Origin: Niveispirillum sp.
GTDB lineage: Bacteria; Pseudomonadota; Alphaproteobacteria; Azospirillales; Azospirillaceae
NCBI RefSeq assembly: GCF_017996735.1
Contig: NZ_JAGOGJ010000055.1
Coordinates: 1 to 41,467 of the forward strand
Direction: 5' to 3'
DNA: 41,467 nucleotides
This document shows positions 1 to 8,344 of the stretch, piece after piece. The translations under genes were made by a program, and so were the position numbers. The first letter of the stretch is position 1, and each line of letters begins with the position of its first letter. The notes beneath the pieces were generated by a model that saw nothing but the letters and a program-made list of their open reading frames with translations, did not search any database and had not been told where the DNA came from.

Positions 1-1300
1 CATCCTCGGCCACGAACATCAGCCCGCCAAACGGATGCGGCACCACCAGCGACCGCAGGGTGCGCCCGTCGGGCAGATGGATCAGTTCCTCCATCGGCTC
101 GATCAGCGAGGTGAACAGACCAAGCTGCTGCTTCTTCCAGCGCGGGAAATCCGCTTCTTCCGTCAGTTTGCGCCGGGCGCGCAGATCCTCCAGAACCTCG
201 CCATAGGTCGGTTCGTCGGACAGCCAGCCCGTATCCATGTCCCATAGCCGCGCATAGGCGTGGTTATGGAACTTGATGCGCATGTCAGGGCCATAGATGG
301 CGATGGCGGAGCCCAACTGGTGAAGCACCTCCCCATGCGCGTCGACATGGCGGGTCAGTTCGTCCTTCAGCGTGCGCTCGCGGGTGCGATCCACGGCCAG
401 ACCGATCATGCCACCCTGGGGCAGGGGGATTTCCGTCAGTTCAAACAACCGGCGGTCGCCATCGACGACCAGGAACCGTTCCTCGCTTTGCGCCCCCCCC
501 GTGTCCCGCACCCGCTGTGCCAGATCGCGGGGGCCGCCGAACAGACCGCCGCCCGGCAGTTCGCGCCGGGCTTCCAGCACATCGTTGGGCGTACTGTCCA
601 GAAGGGCCGCATAGGCGGCATTGCACCAGTCCAGATCCAGCGACGCCCCCCGCCGCCAGAGGGGAACGGGAAGGGTGGACAGCAGCACGCGCGCCCGGTC
701 CAGTTCCGCCGCCTGGGCGCATTGCTGCTCCTGCCGGCGGACCTGTTCCTGGCCCTGGGCGGTGATGTCGCGCAGCCAGAGAACATGCAGGACGGTGCCG
801 TCGGCGCCCTCGCCCCGCCGGCCGCTGGCCTGGAAGAATTTCGATCCGTCGGCCAGCCGGACATTGATCTGGAAGGGCTGGCCGCTGTCGGTCAGGTGGC
901 GGAAGGATCCGTGCAGGGCGGCGGCGTCGCTGGGGGCCAGCGCCTGTTCCACCTCATCCAGCCGCCGCACCTGCTCCACGCCCAGAAGCGCGCCGAATCC
1001 GGGCGCCACCGCAAGGTCGCCGCCGGCCCCCATGGCGAACCAGGGATCGGGCGATGCGTCCAGCAGCGCCAGCAGACGCCCGCTCTCGGCCTTCGCCTCC
1101 TGCATGTCCAGCTCGCTGCCCCGGCTCCAGGCCAGCAACCGCAGGAACATGGCCGCGATGGTCAGCAACAGGGCCAGCGTCAGCAGCCCGAGCACGGGGG
1201 ATTGTGCCTCCCACAGGGGAAGCAACATCCAACCGATCCCGGCCAGCCCCAGCAGGGCCGCACCGGCGATCGCAACGACATGGGCGACAGCGGGCTTCAC
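1..1300 (-). CDS. PAS-domain membrane sensor kinase, N-terminal part (DivL-like family)
   Basis: The gene is cut by the left edge of the window, so only about 433 N-terminal codons are visible. Reading from a GTG at 1300, two hydrophobic segments (about residues 8-29 and 36-56) anchor the protein in the membrane. They are followed by several PAS-like modules; the last has the run FHNHAYARLWDMDTGWL and is followed by LIHLPDGRTLRSLVVPHPFGG. That pattern belongs to the large PAS sensor kinases of alphaproteobacteria related to Caulobacter DivL. The histidine kinase core must lie to the left, so it cannot be seen whether the phospho-acceptor is His or, as in DivL, Tyr. An in-frame stop lies 27 bases before the GTG, which is the only credible start in that interval; no strong ribosome binding site is visible. 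It is transcribed divergently from hslV. Confidence 0.7.
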   Translation of the reverse strand, partial: MKPAVAHVVAIAGAALLGLAGIGWMLLPLWEAQSPVLGLLTLALLLTIAAMFLRLLAWSRGSELDMQEAKAESGRLLALLDASPDPWFAMGAGGDLAVAPGFGALLGVEQVRRLDEVEQALAPSDAAALHGSFRHLTDSGQPFQINVRLADGSKFFQASGRRGEGADGTVLHVLWLRDITAQGQEQVRRQEQQCAQAAELDRARVLLSTLPVPLWRRGASLDLDWCNAAYAALLDSTPNDVLEARRELPGGGLFGGPRDLAQRVRDTGGAQSEERFLVVDGDRRLFELTEIPLPQGGMIGLAVDRTRERTLKDELTRHVDAHGEVLHQLGSAIAIYGPDMRIKFHNHAYARLWDMDTGWLSDEPTYGEVLEDLRARRKLTEEADFPRWKKQQLGLFTSLIEPMEELIHLPDGRTLRSLVVPHPFGGLMFVAED

Positions 1301-1388
1301 AAGGCGGTACTCTAGGGGGTGAATTCATGGGAATGCAAGCGGTGGACGGAGGGGGGCGGGAATACGGGTGCGCTCCACCCGTCCGGTG

Positions 1389-1416
1389 CTTGACGGCGCC
1401 GATCGCCTGCCCACAT
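1389..1416 (+). promoter_or_regulatory. Heat-shock (RpoH-type) promoter of hslVU
   Basis: CTTGAC at 1389-1394 is followed after 15 bases by CCCACAT at 1410-1416. This is close to the sigma-32 consensus (CTTGAA, 13-16 bases, CCCCATNT). It lies about 47 bases before the hslV start, and hslVU is a classical RpoH target, so sequence and context agree. Confidence 0.7.
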
Positions 1417-1462
1417 AGCAAGACGTATTTCATTTCCTCTTCCCCATCCTTGAGTGATCCTG

Positions 1463-2023
1463 ATGACCGGCAATCCAAACCCCCACGACCCGATCCAGTG
1501 GCATGGCACCACCATCCTGTCCGTCCGCAAGGGCGGCCATGTGGTGATCGCCGGCGATGGCCAGGTGTCGATGGGGCAGACGGTGATGAAGTCCAATGCC
1601 CGCAAGGTCCGCCGCCTGGCCGGCGGGTCCGTCATGGCCGGATTCGCCGGTGCCACGGCCGATGCCTTCGCCTTGTTCGAACGGCTGGAAGCCAAGCTGG
1701 AACAGCATCCGGGCCAGTTGACCCGCGCGGCCGTGGAAATGGCCAAGGATTGGCGCACCGACCGCTATCTGCGCCGGCTGGAGGCGCTGATGGCCGTGGC
1801 GGACAAGGATGTCTCGCTGGTCATCACCGGCAATGGCGACGTGCTGGAGCCGGAGGACGGCATCATCGGCATCGGCTCCGGCGGCTCCTACGCCCTGGCG
1901 GCTGCCCGCGCCCTGATCGACATTGAAAGTTTCGATGCCGAAATGATTGCCCGCCGCGCCATGAAGGTGGCGGCCGACATCTGCGTCTATACCAACCATT
2001 CCGTCACGCTGGAGAAGATGTGA
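1463..2023 (+). CDS. hslV: ATP-dependent protease HslV, peptidase subunit
   Basis: HslV forms the proteasome-like dodecamer that degrades unfolded cytoplasmic proteins delivered by the HslU unfoldase. The N-terminus reads HGTTILSVRKGG, so cleavage after Gly15 exposes the catalytic Thr16; the following GDGQVSMGQTVMKSNARKVRRL is the family signature. The product is 186 aa, close to the usual length of about 175-185. I chose ATG 1463 over an in-frame GTG at 1454 because it gives the normal short propeptide; neither has a strong ribosome binding site. The TGA stop overlaps the hslU start by one base (TGATG), indicating translational coupling. A heat-shock promoter lies directly upstream. Confidence 0.96.
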   Translation: MTGNPNPHDPIQWHGTTILSVRKGGHVVIAGDGQVSMGQTVMKSNARKVRRLAGGSVMAGFAGATADAFALFERLEAKLEQHPGQLTRAAVEMAKDWRTDRYLRRLEALMAVADKDVSLVITGNGDVLEPEDGIIGIGSGGSYALAAARALIDIESFDAEMIARRAMKVAADICVYTNHSVTLEKM

Positions 2024-3345
2024 TGAGTGCGACCGCCTTCTCCCCGCGTGAGATCGTTTCGGAGCTGGATCGATATATTGTCGGCCAGAACGAGGCCAAG
2101 CGCGCCGTGGCCATCGCGCTGCGCAACCGCTGGCGCCGTCAGCAATTGACGGGCCAGATGCGTGAAGAGGTCTACCCCAAGAACATCCTGATGATCGGCC
2201 CGACCGGCGTGGGCAAGACGGAGATCGCGCGCCGTCTGGCCAAGCTGGCCCAGGCGCCGTTCGTGAAGGTGGAAGCCACCAAGTTCACCGAAGTGGGCTA
2301 TGTCGGCCGCGATGTGGAACAGATCATCCGTGATCTGGTGGAAGCCGCCATCGTCATGACCCGCACCCGCCTGCGCCAGGAGGTGGCCGCCAAGGCCGAA
2401 CTGCATGCCGAGGAACGGGTGCTGGACGCTCTGGTCGGCGAAAGTGCTTCGGCGGAGACGCGGGCCAAGTTCCGCAAGCAATTGCGTGAAGGCAGCCTGA
2501 ACGAACGCGAGATCGAAATCCAGGTGGCGGACAATGCCGTTCCCGGCATGCCGACCTTTGACGTTCCCGGCATGCCGGGGGCGCAGATGGGCATGGTCAA
2601 TCTGGGCGATATCTTCGGCAAGGCCTTTGGCGGCGGACGCACCAAGACCCGCAAGATGAGCGTGTCGGAAAGCTATGACCTGCTGATGGCGGAGGAGAGC
2701 GACAAGCTTCTCGATAATGAGAAGGTGGTGGCCGAAGCCATCCATTCGGTGGAGCAGAACGGCATCGTCTTTCTGGACGAGATCGACAAGATCTGCGCCC
2801 GCAGCGAACATCGCGGCGGTGGCGACGTGTCGCGCGAAGGCGTGCAGCGCGACCTGCTGCCCCTGATCGAGGGCACGGTGGTGTCGACCAAGCATGGGGC
2901 GGTGAAGACCGACCATATCCTGTTCATCGCGTCGGGCGCCTTCCATGTCGCCAAGCCCAGCGACCTGTTGCCCGAACTTCAGGGCCGCCTGCCCATCCGC
3001 GTGAACCTGCAGCCCCTGACCCAGGCCGATTTCCGCCGCATCCTGACGGAGCCGGAATGCAGCCTGATCAAGCAGTATGTCGCGCTGTTGAAGACGGAAG
3101 AGGTGGAACTGGTCTTCACTGATGACGCCATCGACGAACTGGCACGTCTGGCGGCCGACATCAACCGCACCGTCGAGAATATCGGCGCCCGCCGTCTGCA
3201 CACTGTGATGGAACGCCTCCTGGAGGAAATCAGCTTCGCCGCGACGGAGAAGAGCGGAGAGGTGATCACGGTGGATGCCGCCTATGTGCGGACGCAGTTG
3301 GATGGGCTGTCGCAGAACACCGATCTGTCGAAGTTCATTTTGTAA
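2023..3345 (+). CDS. hslU: ATP-dependent protease ATPase subunit HslU
   Basis: HslU is the hexameric AAA+ unfoldase that recognises, unfolds and threads substrates into HslV. The 440-residue product has Walker A GPTGVGKT at 59-66, the pore loop GYVG at 92-95, the variable intermediate domain at about 105-240, Walker B IVFLDEID at about 248-255, and the C-terminal tail ending SKFIL that docks into HslV. The family-typical segment SRELQGRLPIRVNL is represented by PELQGRLPIRVNL. The start ATG at 2023 overlaps the hslV stop; a GTG one codon earlier is possible. An intrinsic terminator follows, so hslVU is a two-gene operon. Confidence 0.97.
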   Translation: MSATAFSPREIVSELDRYIVGQNEAKRAVAIALRNRWRRQQLTGQMREEVYPKNILMIGPTGVGKTEIARRLAKLAQAPFVKVEATKFTEVGYVGRDVEQIIRDLVEAAIVMTRTRLRQEVAAKAELHAEERVLDALVGESASAETRAKFRKQLREGSLNEREIEIQVADNAVPGMPTFDVPGMPGAQMGMVNLGDIFGKAFGGGRTKTRKMSVSESYDLLMAEESDKLLDNEKVVAEAIHSVEQNGIVFLDEIDKICARSEHRGGGDVSREGVQRDLLPLIEGTVVSTKHGAVKTDHILFIASGAFHVAKPSDLLPELQGRLPIRVNLQPLTQADFRRILTEPECSLIKQYVALLKTEEVELVFTDDAIDELARLAADINRTVENIGARRLHTVMERLLEEISFAATEKSGEVITVDAAYVRTQLDGLSQNTDLSKFIL

Positions 3346-3365
3346 GGGACTGTCCTTCGGGGTGA

Positions 3366-3395
3366 AGGGGTGCTCGCAAACGGGCGCCCCTTTTT
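3366..3395 (+). terminator. Intrinsic terminator of hslVU
   Basis: An 11-bp stem (AGGGGTGCTCG with CGGGCGCCCCT, two G-U pairs in RNA) closes a CAAA tetraloop and runs straight into TTTTT. It starts 20 bases after the hslU stop. Confidence 0.85.
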
Positions 3396-3488
3396 GCTTG
3401 AAGGGGGCGGTGACGGGGAGGCGTGCATGGGGGGCACCACCAAAGACGGTGCTGGTCACCGCGCCTGGTGGCCCCCATATCGCGTCGG

Positions 3489-4214
3489 GTGAAACGGATA
3501 TGGATCATCATGCCCCTGCTGTTGGCGGCCGGGGCGGGTTTATATGCCGCCGGGCATTATGGTCGGCTGCAGGAGCTTGTTCCTGCCCGCTGGAACCCTT
3601 GGGCACTGCCCGACCCGGCAGAACCGCCGGGCTGGTTCACCAGTTGGCAGCTTGCACGGCTGGCGGATGATGCGCCGGCCTGCCTCGGCTGGCTGGAACG
3701 GGCGGGGGTGGCCGTGTCACCGGTGCCCGACCGCGACGGACCGGAACCGGGTTGCGGCCTTTCCGGTGCCGCCACCCTGAACCGTTCGCACCTGCGCTAT
3801 CAAAGCCGGGTGACGGCCACTTGCCCGGTCCTCGCGGGGCTGGTCCTCTATGAACGGCACGTGTTGATTCCAGCGGCGGAACGCCATCTGGGCAGCAAGC
3901 CCGTATCCGTCCGTCACCTGGGCACCTATGCCTGCCGGGCCGTCCGCACTGATCGCGGGGAAGGCGGACGGCGCAGCCAGCATGCCACCGCGAATGCCAT
4001 CGACATTGCCGCCATCACCCTGGCGGACGGTCGCGAAACCGTGCTGGCGCGGGATTGGGCCGAAGGTGATGGTGCCGGTCCGCGCGCCCTGTTCTGGCGC
4101 GACGCGCACAAGGGTGCCTGCGGCATCTTCCGCACCGTGCTGGGGCCGGAATACAACGCCCTGCACCGCGACCATTTCCATCTCGACATGGCCCGTTTCG
4201 GCATCTGCCGGTAA
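3489..4214 (+). CDS. Extensin-family protein (D-Ala-D-Ala carboxypeptidase-like fold)
   Basis: This is a membrane-anchored envelope protein of about 241 aa. From GTG 3489 it starts with a positive MKRIW and a hydrophobic segment (residues 4-22). The C-terminal extensin-like domain carries the two family motifs: SQHATANAID at 163-172 and LHRDHFHLD at 225-233. These supply the His/Asp/His zinc ligands seen in the related M15/VanY peptidases, so a role in peptidoglycan trimming is likely but substrate and activity are inferred. The frame stays open upstream to 3423, but that extension is basic, low in complexity and would bury the signal anchor. It stands alone between the hslU terminator and tRNA-Ser. 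Confidence 0.8.
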   Translation: MKRIWIIMPLLLAAGAGLYAAGHYGRLQELVPARWNPWALPDPAEPPGWFTSWQLARLADDAPACLGWLERAGVAVSPVPDRDGPEPGCGLSGAATLNRSHLRYQSRVTATCPVLAGLVLYERHVLIPAAERHLGSKPVSVRHLGTYACRAVRTDRGEGGRRSQHATANAIDIAAITLADGRETVLARDWAEGDGAGPRALFWRDAHKGACGIFRTVLGPEYNALHRDHFHLDMARFGICR

Positions 4215-4280
4215 GGTGTGTCTTTGCAGGCTTTCAGGGCGCTCCGCGCGGCCCCGGTATATCAGCGCGGTCCATCGCTG

Positions 4281-4310
4281 GCCGAAAACAGACGGATAAC
4301 TGTCTTCGGC
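4281..4310 (-). terminator. Possible terminator or processing hairpin after tRNA-Ser
   Basis: An 11-bp inverted repeat (GCCGAAGACAG and CTGTTTTCGGC on the minus strand, fully paired with one G-U) closes an 8-base loop. It lies 31 bases downstream of the tRNA 3' end. It lacks a T tract, so it may act with Rho, as a processing signal, or for the extensin gene on the other strand. Confidence 0.35.
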
Positions 4311-4340
4311 GCCAGTAATATCAACTATTTTTGGAATAAA

Positions 4341-4430
<90 letters not shown>

Positions 4431-4485
4431 GCATGACCCCGCCGCGCATGATTTCCGGTGGTCGACCGGGGCGCCCTGGCGAAGT

Positions 4486-4521
4486 GGCGCGGAACCTACA
4501 CAAACCGTTCGCGGGATGCAA
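4486..4521 (-). promoter_or_regulatory. Promoter of tRNA-Ser with GC-rich discriminator
   Basis: On the minus strand TTGCAT (4521-4516) is followed after exactly 17 bases by TAGGTT (4498-4493) and the discriminator CCGCGCC (4492-4486). Transcription would start about 55 bases before the mature tRNA. The -10 and discriminator are identical to those in front of efp (39994-40029). GC-rich discriminators are typical of stringently controlled stable-RNA promoters. Confidence 0.7.
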
Positions 4522-4633
4522 CAGTCCTTTTTCATGCCGCCCATACAATATATAAGGAACTCCATGCGGCGGATGGACCCCACCCTTGCAGGGCATGGGG
4601 GGCGAAGACTCAAGGAAAAGAGTCGGTTCCTGG

Positions 4634-4669
4634 TTGACAGCCCGTCTCGGACAGGTATATTCCGCCGCC
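4634..4669 (+). promoter_or_regulatory. Promoter of rplU-rpmA
   Basis: TTGACA at 4634-4639, a 16-base spacer, TATATT at 4656-4661, then CCGCCGCC. This is a near-consensus housekeeping promoter with the same GC-rich discriminator style as the tRNA-Ser, rpmJ and efp promoters. The start point would be near 4669, leaving a leader of about 105 bases before rplU. Confidence 0.75.
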
Positions 4670-4774
4670 TCTGGAAACGGAGCCTCTTTGGCTGCCGTAT
4701 TCCTTTTTGCGGCAGAATGGAAGGGGCCATCCCATTGGCGGGGGTTCCCGGATCTTTAAGAAGTGGTGGTTAGA
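4670..4774 (+). other. 5' leader of rplU with a hairpin
   Basis: The untranslated leader contains a 6-bp stem CTGCCG/CGGCAG at 4692-4715 with a T-rich loop, and a second short inverted repeat AATGG/CCATT just after it. Ribosomal protein operons are often controlled in such leaders, but I recognise no known L21-type motif here, so regulation is only a possibility. Confidence 0.35.
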
Positions 4775-5086
4775 ATGTTCGCAGTCATCCGCACCGGCGG
4801 TAAGCAGTACAAGGTCGCGGCCGGCGACGTCATTCGGGTTGAGAAGCTGGCCGGTGAGGCTGGCGCCTCCCTGAAGCTGGACGAAGTCCTGCTGGTCAGC
4901 AACGAGGGCACCACCACTGTCGGTACGCCCCTGATCGCCAACGCCGTCGTCACGGCTGACGTCGTCGCTCAGGACCGCAACGACAAGATCATCATCTTCA
5001 AGAAGAAGCGCCGCCAGAACTACCGCCGGAAGAACGGCCATCGTCAGGAAGTGACGGTGCTGCGCATCACCGGTATCCAGGCCTGA
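4775..5086 (+). CDS. rplU: 50S ribosomal protein L21 (bL21)
   Basis: The product is 103 aa and starts MFAVIRTGGKQYKVAAGD, the family signature. The basic loop FKKKRRQNYRRKNGHRQ at about residues 71-87 contacts 23S rRNA. The chosen ATG at 4775 matches the family start; four extra upstream codons in the same frame are not needed. It is the first gene of rplU-rpmA, 35 bases before rpmA, behind a strong promoter and structured leader. Confidence 0.97.
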   Translation: MFAVIRTGGKQYKVAAGDVIRVEKLAGEAGASLKLDEVLLVSNEGTTTVGTPLIANAVVTADVVAQDRNDKIIIFKKKRRQNYRRKNGHRQEVTVLRITGIQA

Positions 5087-5121
5087 GCGCCTTTTTGAAG
5101 CTTCAGTGAGGAGTTAGATCC

Positions 5122-5409
5122 ATGGCACATAAAAAGGCAGGCGGCTCGTCCCGCAACGGTCGCGATACCGCTGGTCGCCGTCTGGGCGTGAAGCGCTTCG
5201 GCGGTGAGCTGGTTCTGGCCGGCAACATCCTGGTCCGTCAGCGCGGCACCAAGTTCCATGCCGGCGAGAATGTCGGCATCGGCAAGGACCACACGCTGTT
5301 CGCTCTGGTCCACGGCAATGTCGAATTCAAGACCGGCCTGAAGGGTCGCACCTTTGTCGCCGTCAACGAAGTCAGCTTCGATGACGAGCCGGCTGCTGCG
5401 GCTGAGTAA
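5122..5409 (+). CDS. rpmA: 50S ribosomal protein L27 (bL27)
   Basis: The product is 95 aa, starting MAHKKAGGSSRNGRDT; the flexible N-terminus reaches the peptidyl transferase centre. RLGVKRFGG and GNILVRQRGTKFHAGENVGIG are family hallmarks. A clear ribosome binding site (GAGGAG) sits nine bases before the ATG. The C-terminal DDEPAAAAE is a short acidic tail. It is co-transcribed with rplU and followed by a strong intrinsic terminator. Confidence 0.97.
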   Translation: MAHKKAGGSSRNGRDTAGRRLGVKRFGGELVLAGNILVRQRGTKFHAGENVGIGKDHTLFALVHGNVEFKTGLKGRTFVAVNEVSFDDEPAAAAE

Positions 5410-5450
5410 GGTCGTCGTCGGCCCCTGGCCGATGTTCGGAATGTGACGGG

Positions 5451-5486
5451 TCGGGGGAGCGGGCAACCGTTCCCCCGATTTGTTTT
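5451..5486 (+). terminator. Intrinsic terminator of rplU-rpmA
   Basis: A 12-bp stem (TCGGGGGAGCGG with CCGTTCCCCCGA, one G-U) closes a GCAA tetraloop and is followed by TTTGTTTT. It separates rplU-rpmA from obgE, which therefore probably has its own promoter or relies on read-through. Confidence 0.88.
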
Positions 5487-5614
5487 GAGTTTTTGATGTT
5501 CCCTCAGGCGCCGGGCGGGCTCATCTGCTCCCTTGGCTTGCGCGACCATGGGGTCGCGGGGTGGCGGTCGCCGCCCTGGGTGCCTCCCGTTTCTGTTGTA
5601 AAGTCGGTGCCGCC

Positions 5615-6670
5615 ATGAAGTTCCTTGATCAGTGCAAGATCTATTTGCGAAGCGGTGATGGCGGCCCGGGTGCGGTGGCGTTCCGGCGCGAAAAGTTCAT
5701 CCCCTTCGGCGGTCCCGATGGCGGCAATGGTGGGCGTGGCGGCGATGTGGTGATCGAGGCTGTGGACGGCCTGAACACCCTGATCGATTACCGCTATCAG
5801 CAGCATTTCAAGGCCAAGAAGGGCGACCATGGTATGGGCTCGTCCCGCAACGGTGCCCGTGGTGCCGATGTGGTGCTGCGCGTGCCCGTCGGCACCCAGG
5901 TGCTGGACGAGGATCAGGAAACGGTGATCGCCGACATGACCGAGGCCGGTCAGCGCATCGTTCTGCTGAAGGGCGGGGATGGCGGTTACGGCAATGAGCA
6001 TTTCAAGACCAGCACCAACCGTGCGCCCCGCAATTTCGGCCCCGGCTGGCCGGGGGAGGAGCGCTGGGTTTGGCTGCGCCTGAAGCTGATCGCCGATGCT
6101 GGCCTGTTGGGCCTGCCCAATGCCGGCAAAAGCACCTTCCTGGCCGCCGTGTCCCGCGCCCGGCCCAAGATCGCCGATTACCCCTTTACGACCCTGGTGC
6201 CCAATCTGGGCGTGGTGAAGGCCGGTGAGGAAGAATTCGTCATCGCCGACATTCCGGGCCTGATCGAGGGCGCGCATGAAGGCCATGGCCTGGGAACCCG
6301 TTTCCTGGGCCATGTGGAACGCACGCGCGTGCTGCTGCACCTGATCGACGGCACGCAGGAAGACGTGCAGCTTGCTTATCGCACCATCCGGCGCGAACTG
6401 CGCATGTATGGCGGCGGTCTGGCCGACAAGAAGGAGATCGTCGTCCTGAACAAGGTCGACGCCCTGACCGAGGAAGAGATCGAGTTCAAACGCACCAAGC
6501 TGCGCCGGTCGGCCAAAAAGCCCGTCTTCGTGATGTCGGGTGCAGCGGGCGAAGGCGTGCAGGAAGTGCTCTACGCCCTGCTGAACATCATCAAGGAAGG
6601 CCGTGCCGAAGAGGGCATGGCGGCTGAGGAAGCGGCCTATCGGGCGCGGTATCAGCCGATTGAGGAGTGA
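5615..6670 (+). CDS. obgE: Obg-family GTPase ObgE/CgtA
   Basis: This essential GTPase helps 50S ribosome assembly and links it to the stringent response. The 351-aa product has the glycine-rich Obg fold at 1-158 (GDGGPG, GGPDGGNGGRGGDV, SSRNGARGADV) and a G domain with G1 GLPNAGKS at 166-173, G2 TT of FTTL at 191-194, G3 DIPG at 212-215, G4 NKVD at 279-282 and G5 SGAAG at 308-312. The long acidic C-terminal tail of some homologs is missing; the protein ends soon after the G domain, as in many alphaproteobacteria. The ATG at 5615 is the family start; an 18-codon upstream extension is spurious. Downstream lies a REP-like repeat. Confidence 0.95.
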   Translation: MKFLDQCKIYLRSGDGGPGAVAFRREKFIPFGGPDGGNGGRGGDVVIEAVDGLNTLIDYRYQQHFKAKKGDHGMGSSRNGARGADVVLRVPVGTQVLDEDQETVIADMTEAGQRIVLLKGGDGGYGNEHFKTSTNRAPRNFGPGWPGEERWVWLRLKLIADAGLLGLPNAGKSTFLAAVSRARPKIADYPFTTLVPNLGVVKAGEEEFVIADIPGLIEGAHEGHGLGTRFLGHVERTRVLLHLIDGTQEDVQLAYRTIRRELRMYGGGLADKKEIVVLNKVDALTEEEIEFKRTKLRRSAKKPVFVMSGAAGEGVQEVLYALLNIIKEGRAEEGMAAEEAAYRARYQPIEE

Positions 6671-6687
6671 GGACGGGAAACCGTCGC

Positions 6688-6800
6688 TCCCTCACCCTCC
6701 CACCCGCTGAAGCGGGCGGGCCCCTCCCTCTCCCGCTATCGTGGGCGAGGGGCGGAACCGGGCATTGTTCATGTCTCCAAAGCTTGGGAGGGTGTGGGGA
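6688..6800. repeat. REP-like intergenic hairpin element, copy 1
   Basis: A 66-base unit at 6688-6753 reads TCCCTCACCCTCCC, a small hairpin ACCCGCTGAAGCGGGC, GGGCCCCTCCCTCTCCCGC, and GGGCGAGGGGCG. A decayed inverted partner (GGGAGGGTGTGGGGA) closes the element at 6786-6800. The same unit occurs at 19583-19737 and 21603-21711. It fills most of the gap between obgE and miaB; I see no gene in 6671-6952. Confidence 0.8.
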
Positions 6801-6952
6801 CGGCACCGCCCCCGCCCCATGCAACCCCATCGCCCCCGTCAATCCGTCCTGCGACGTTGACTCTGGCGGCTACATCCCTATCTTGCACCGGTTAAGCGGC
6901 TGGCCCTGCCTCCGTGCCCCTTGTCATGCGGAAAGGCCCCGGTTTCGGGGTG

Positions 6953-8344
6953 ATGGCGTTGAAGAAGAAGCTGTTCATCAAGACCTATGGCTGCCAGATG
7001 AATGTCTATGACAGCGATCGCATGGCCGATGTCCTGGCACCCCTGGGGTATGAGCCGACGGATCAGCCCGATGGCGCCGACATGGTGATCCTGAACACCT
7101 GCCATATCCGCGAAAAGGCATCGGAAAAGGTCTATTCCGAACTGGGGCGCATCCGGCATTTGCAGAATGAAAAGGCGTCCGGGGGCGGGCGCATGGTGGT
7201 GGCCGTGGCCGGCTGCGTGGCGCAGGCGGAGGGGGCGGAGATCATGATGCGCGCGCCCCATGTGGACATGGTGTTCGGGCCGCAGACCTATCACCAACTG
7301 CCCGAGATGGTGACGCGCGCCGTGCGCGGCGCCGGCGGCGTGGTGAATACCGACTTCCCTGTTGAGAGCAAGTTCGACCTGCTGCCGGAGGAGAGCGCCA
7401 AGCCGCAGGGACCGGCGGCGTTCCTGTCGGTGCAGGAAGGCTGTGACAAGTTCTGCACCTTCTGCGTCGTCCCCTATACGCGCGGGTCGGAATATAGCCG
7501 CCCGGTGGGCCAGGTGCTGAACGAGGCCCGGCGGCTGGTGTCGCATGGCGTGCGGGAGATCACCCTGCTGGGCCAGAATGTGAACGCCTTCCATGGCGAG
7601 GCGGCGGACGGCAGCGTCTGGGGCCTGGGTCGGCTGATCCGCGCCCTGGCGGAAATCGACGGGCTGGAGCGTATCCGTTATACCACCAGCCATCCGCGCG
7701 ACATGGATGATGACCTGATCGACGCGCACGGGACCGTGCCGCAACTGATGCCCTTCCTGCATCTGCCGGTACAGTCGGGCAGCGACCGTATCCTGGCCGC
7801 CATGAACCGCAAGCACACGGGCGATGATTACCGTCGCCTGATCGACCGGCTGCGCACCCGCCAGCCCGATCTGGCCCTGTCGTCCGATTTCATCACGGGT
7901 TTTCCCGGTGAAACGGACCAGGACTTTGCCGATACGCTGCGCCTGATCAATGATATCGGCTTTGCCCAGGCCTACAGCTTCAAATATTCCGCCCGTCCCG
8001 GCACGCCGGCCGCCGGCCTGGAAGGCAGGCAGGTGGACGAGAAGGTGAAGGATGAGCGGTTGCAGGCGGTGCAGCAATTGCTGAACGCCCAACAGGTGGC
8101 CTTCAACCAGACCATGATTGGCCGTACCCTGTCGGTGCTGTTCGACCGCGTGGGCAAGCTGGAGGGGCAGTTGCTGGGCCGCAGCGCCTATATGCAGTCG
8201 GTCTATGTGCAGGCGCCGGCCCGGTTGATGGGCCAGATGGTGGATGTGCATGTCACCGGCGCCTTTGCCAACAGCCTGTCCGGCCATGTCGTGACCGGTG
8301 AAACCGTTACCCAGGCCGCCCCGGCGGTGGAGGCACACGCTTGA
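6953..8344 (+). CDS. miaB: tRNA-2-methylthio-N6-isopentenyladenosine synthase MiaB
   Basis: MiaB is a radical-SAM methylthiotransferase that modifies i6A37 of tRNAs reading UNN codons. The 463-aa product has the N-terminal UPF0004 domain with Cys14, Cys50 and Cys88 binding the auxiliary cluster. The radical-SAM motif CDKFCTFC follows (Cys164, 168, 171), then YTRG and ITLLGQNVNAF, and a C-terminal TRAM domain. The ATG at 6953 gives the family-typical start (KKLFIKTYGCQMN); the in-frame GTG at 6914 would add 13 unconserved residues. It heads the run miaB-phoH-ybeY-corC-lnt, and its TGA overlaps the TTG start of phoH. Confidence 0.95.
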   Translation: MALKKKLFIKTYGCQMNVYDSDRMADVLAPLGYEPTDQPDGADMVILNTCHIREKASEKVYSELGRIRHLQNEKASGGGRMVVAVAGCVAQAEGAEIMMRAPHVDMVFGPQTYHQLPEMVTRAVRGAGGVVNTDFPVESKFDLLPEESAKPQGPAAFLSVQEGCDKFCTFCVVPYTRGSEYSRPVGQVLNEARRLVSHGVREITLLGQNVNAFHGEAADGSVWGLGRLIRALAEIDGLERIRYTTSHPRDMDDDLIDAHGTVPQLMPFLHLPVQSGSDRILAAMNRKHTGDDYRRLIDRLRTRQPDLALSSDFITGFPGETDQDFADTLRLINDIGFAQAYSFKYSARPGTPAAGLEGRQVDEKVKDERLQAVQQLLNAQQVAFNQTMIGRTLSVLFDRVGKLEGQLLGRSAYMQSVYVQAPARLMGQMVDVHVTGAFANSLSGHVVTGETVTQAAPAVEAHA

